From: Lachnoclostridium sp. UBA7122
GTDB lineage: Bacteria > Bacillota > Clostridia > Lachnospirales > Lachnospiraceae
DNA: 5,288 nt
Direction of reading: 5' to 3'
Assembly (NCBI GenBank): GCA_002493085.1
Contig: DKXQ01000048.1
Span: forward strand, 1 to 5,288
The translations under genes were made by a program, and so were the position numbers. Below are positions 5,187-5,288 of the stretch, piece after piece. The notes below the pieces were generated by a model. The model worked only from the letters and a program-made list of their open reading frames with translations, was not told the DNA's origin and made no database searches. Position 1 is the first letter of the stretch; the number at the start of each line of letters is the position of its first letter.

Positions 5187-5287
5187 TCCCCACTTTCCAA
5201 TAATACAGAAGGATTCCATATCTCAATCGTCTTATATCCTTCCAAATTTGTAATTGCCCTTACCCCTCTAATGGTCTTTACATTTAC
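5183..5287 (-). CDS. C-terminal end of an unrecognised protein, running off the right edge
   Basis: A minus-strand frame is open from the window edge to TGA at 5185-5183. It gives 34 residues that include VKTIRGVRAITNLEGY and end IEIWNPSVLLESGE. It is coding-like: no internal stop, a balanced composition, and a stop codon that overlaps the start of the next gene as ATGA. I do not recognise the family from this tail. With the 60-residue gene it forms a two-gene operon, a layout common in toxin-antitoxin pairs, but nothing in the tail proves that. The gene's start and most of its length lie outside the window. Confidence 0.5.
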   Translation of the reverse strand, partial: VNVKTIRGVRAITNLEGYKTIEIWNPSVLLESGE

Positions 5288-5288
5288 A

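Overview
The window looks like low-GC Firmicutes DNA, most likely from a gut Lachnospiraceae/Clostridia relative. The reasons are the AT-rich composition, the AGGAGG-type ribosome binding sites, and the protein families present (an Rpn/PD-(D/E)XK 'putative transposase', a VapE-type ATPase, a ParM/StbA-like actin). It reads as the worn remains of a mobilizable or plasmid-like element next to other accessory genes. No genus can be assigned from sequence alone.

Layout, left to right. 47-895 (+): an Rpn-family nuclease gene whose frame stays open to the left edge. 896-1600: a gene-free stretch of about 700 bases. It has a near-consensus promoter (922-950), a strong intrinsic terminator (1105-1155) and then pyrimidine-rich degenerate repeats; the promoter-terminator pair could make a ~200-nt RNA without a clear ORF. 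1583-2836 (+): a VapE-family P-loop ATPase that lacks the N-terminal part of the full-length protein. 2837-3132: a possible 21-codon ORF, then an array of six GTTTACA/TGTAAAC heptamers just upstream of the partition genes. 3133-4054 (+): a ParM/StbA-like actin gene split by a +1 frameshift near 3500. 4070-4519 (+): a small ParR-like (ribbon-helix-helix type) partner.

4520-4960 has no convincing gene but is dense in secondary structure: two imperfect direct repeats that each fold, then five successive inverted repeats (4643-4788) resembling an origin of transfer or other processing site, a 5-codon ORF whose SD and ATG lie inside a hairpin, and a minus-strand terminator containing eight consecutive G/C pairs in the loop. 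4960-5288 is a minus-strand operon entering from the right edge: the C-terminus of an unrecognised protein, a 60-residue protein overlapping it by ATGA, and the first ~13 codons of a second, truncated copy of that small gene.

How it fits together: the heptamer array, actin and ParR-like protein form a type II (ParMRC-like) partition module, with the array as likely centromere and operator. The VapE ATPase would have served element replication. Truncation of VapE, the frameshift in the actin, the absence of a relaxase beside the oriT-like cluster, and the abrupt end of the duplicated small gene near 4960 all suggest a decayed element whose right boundary lies at about 4930-4960.
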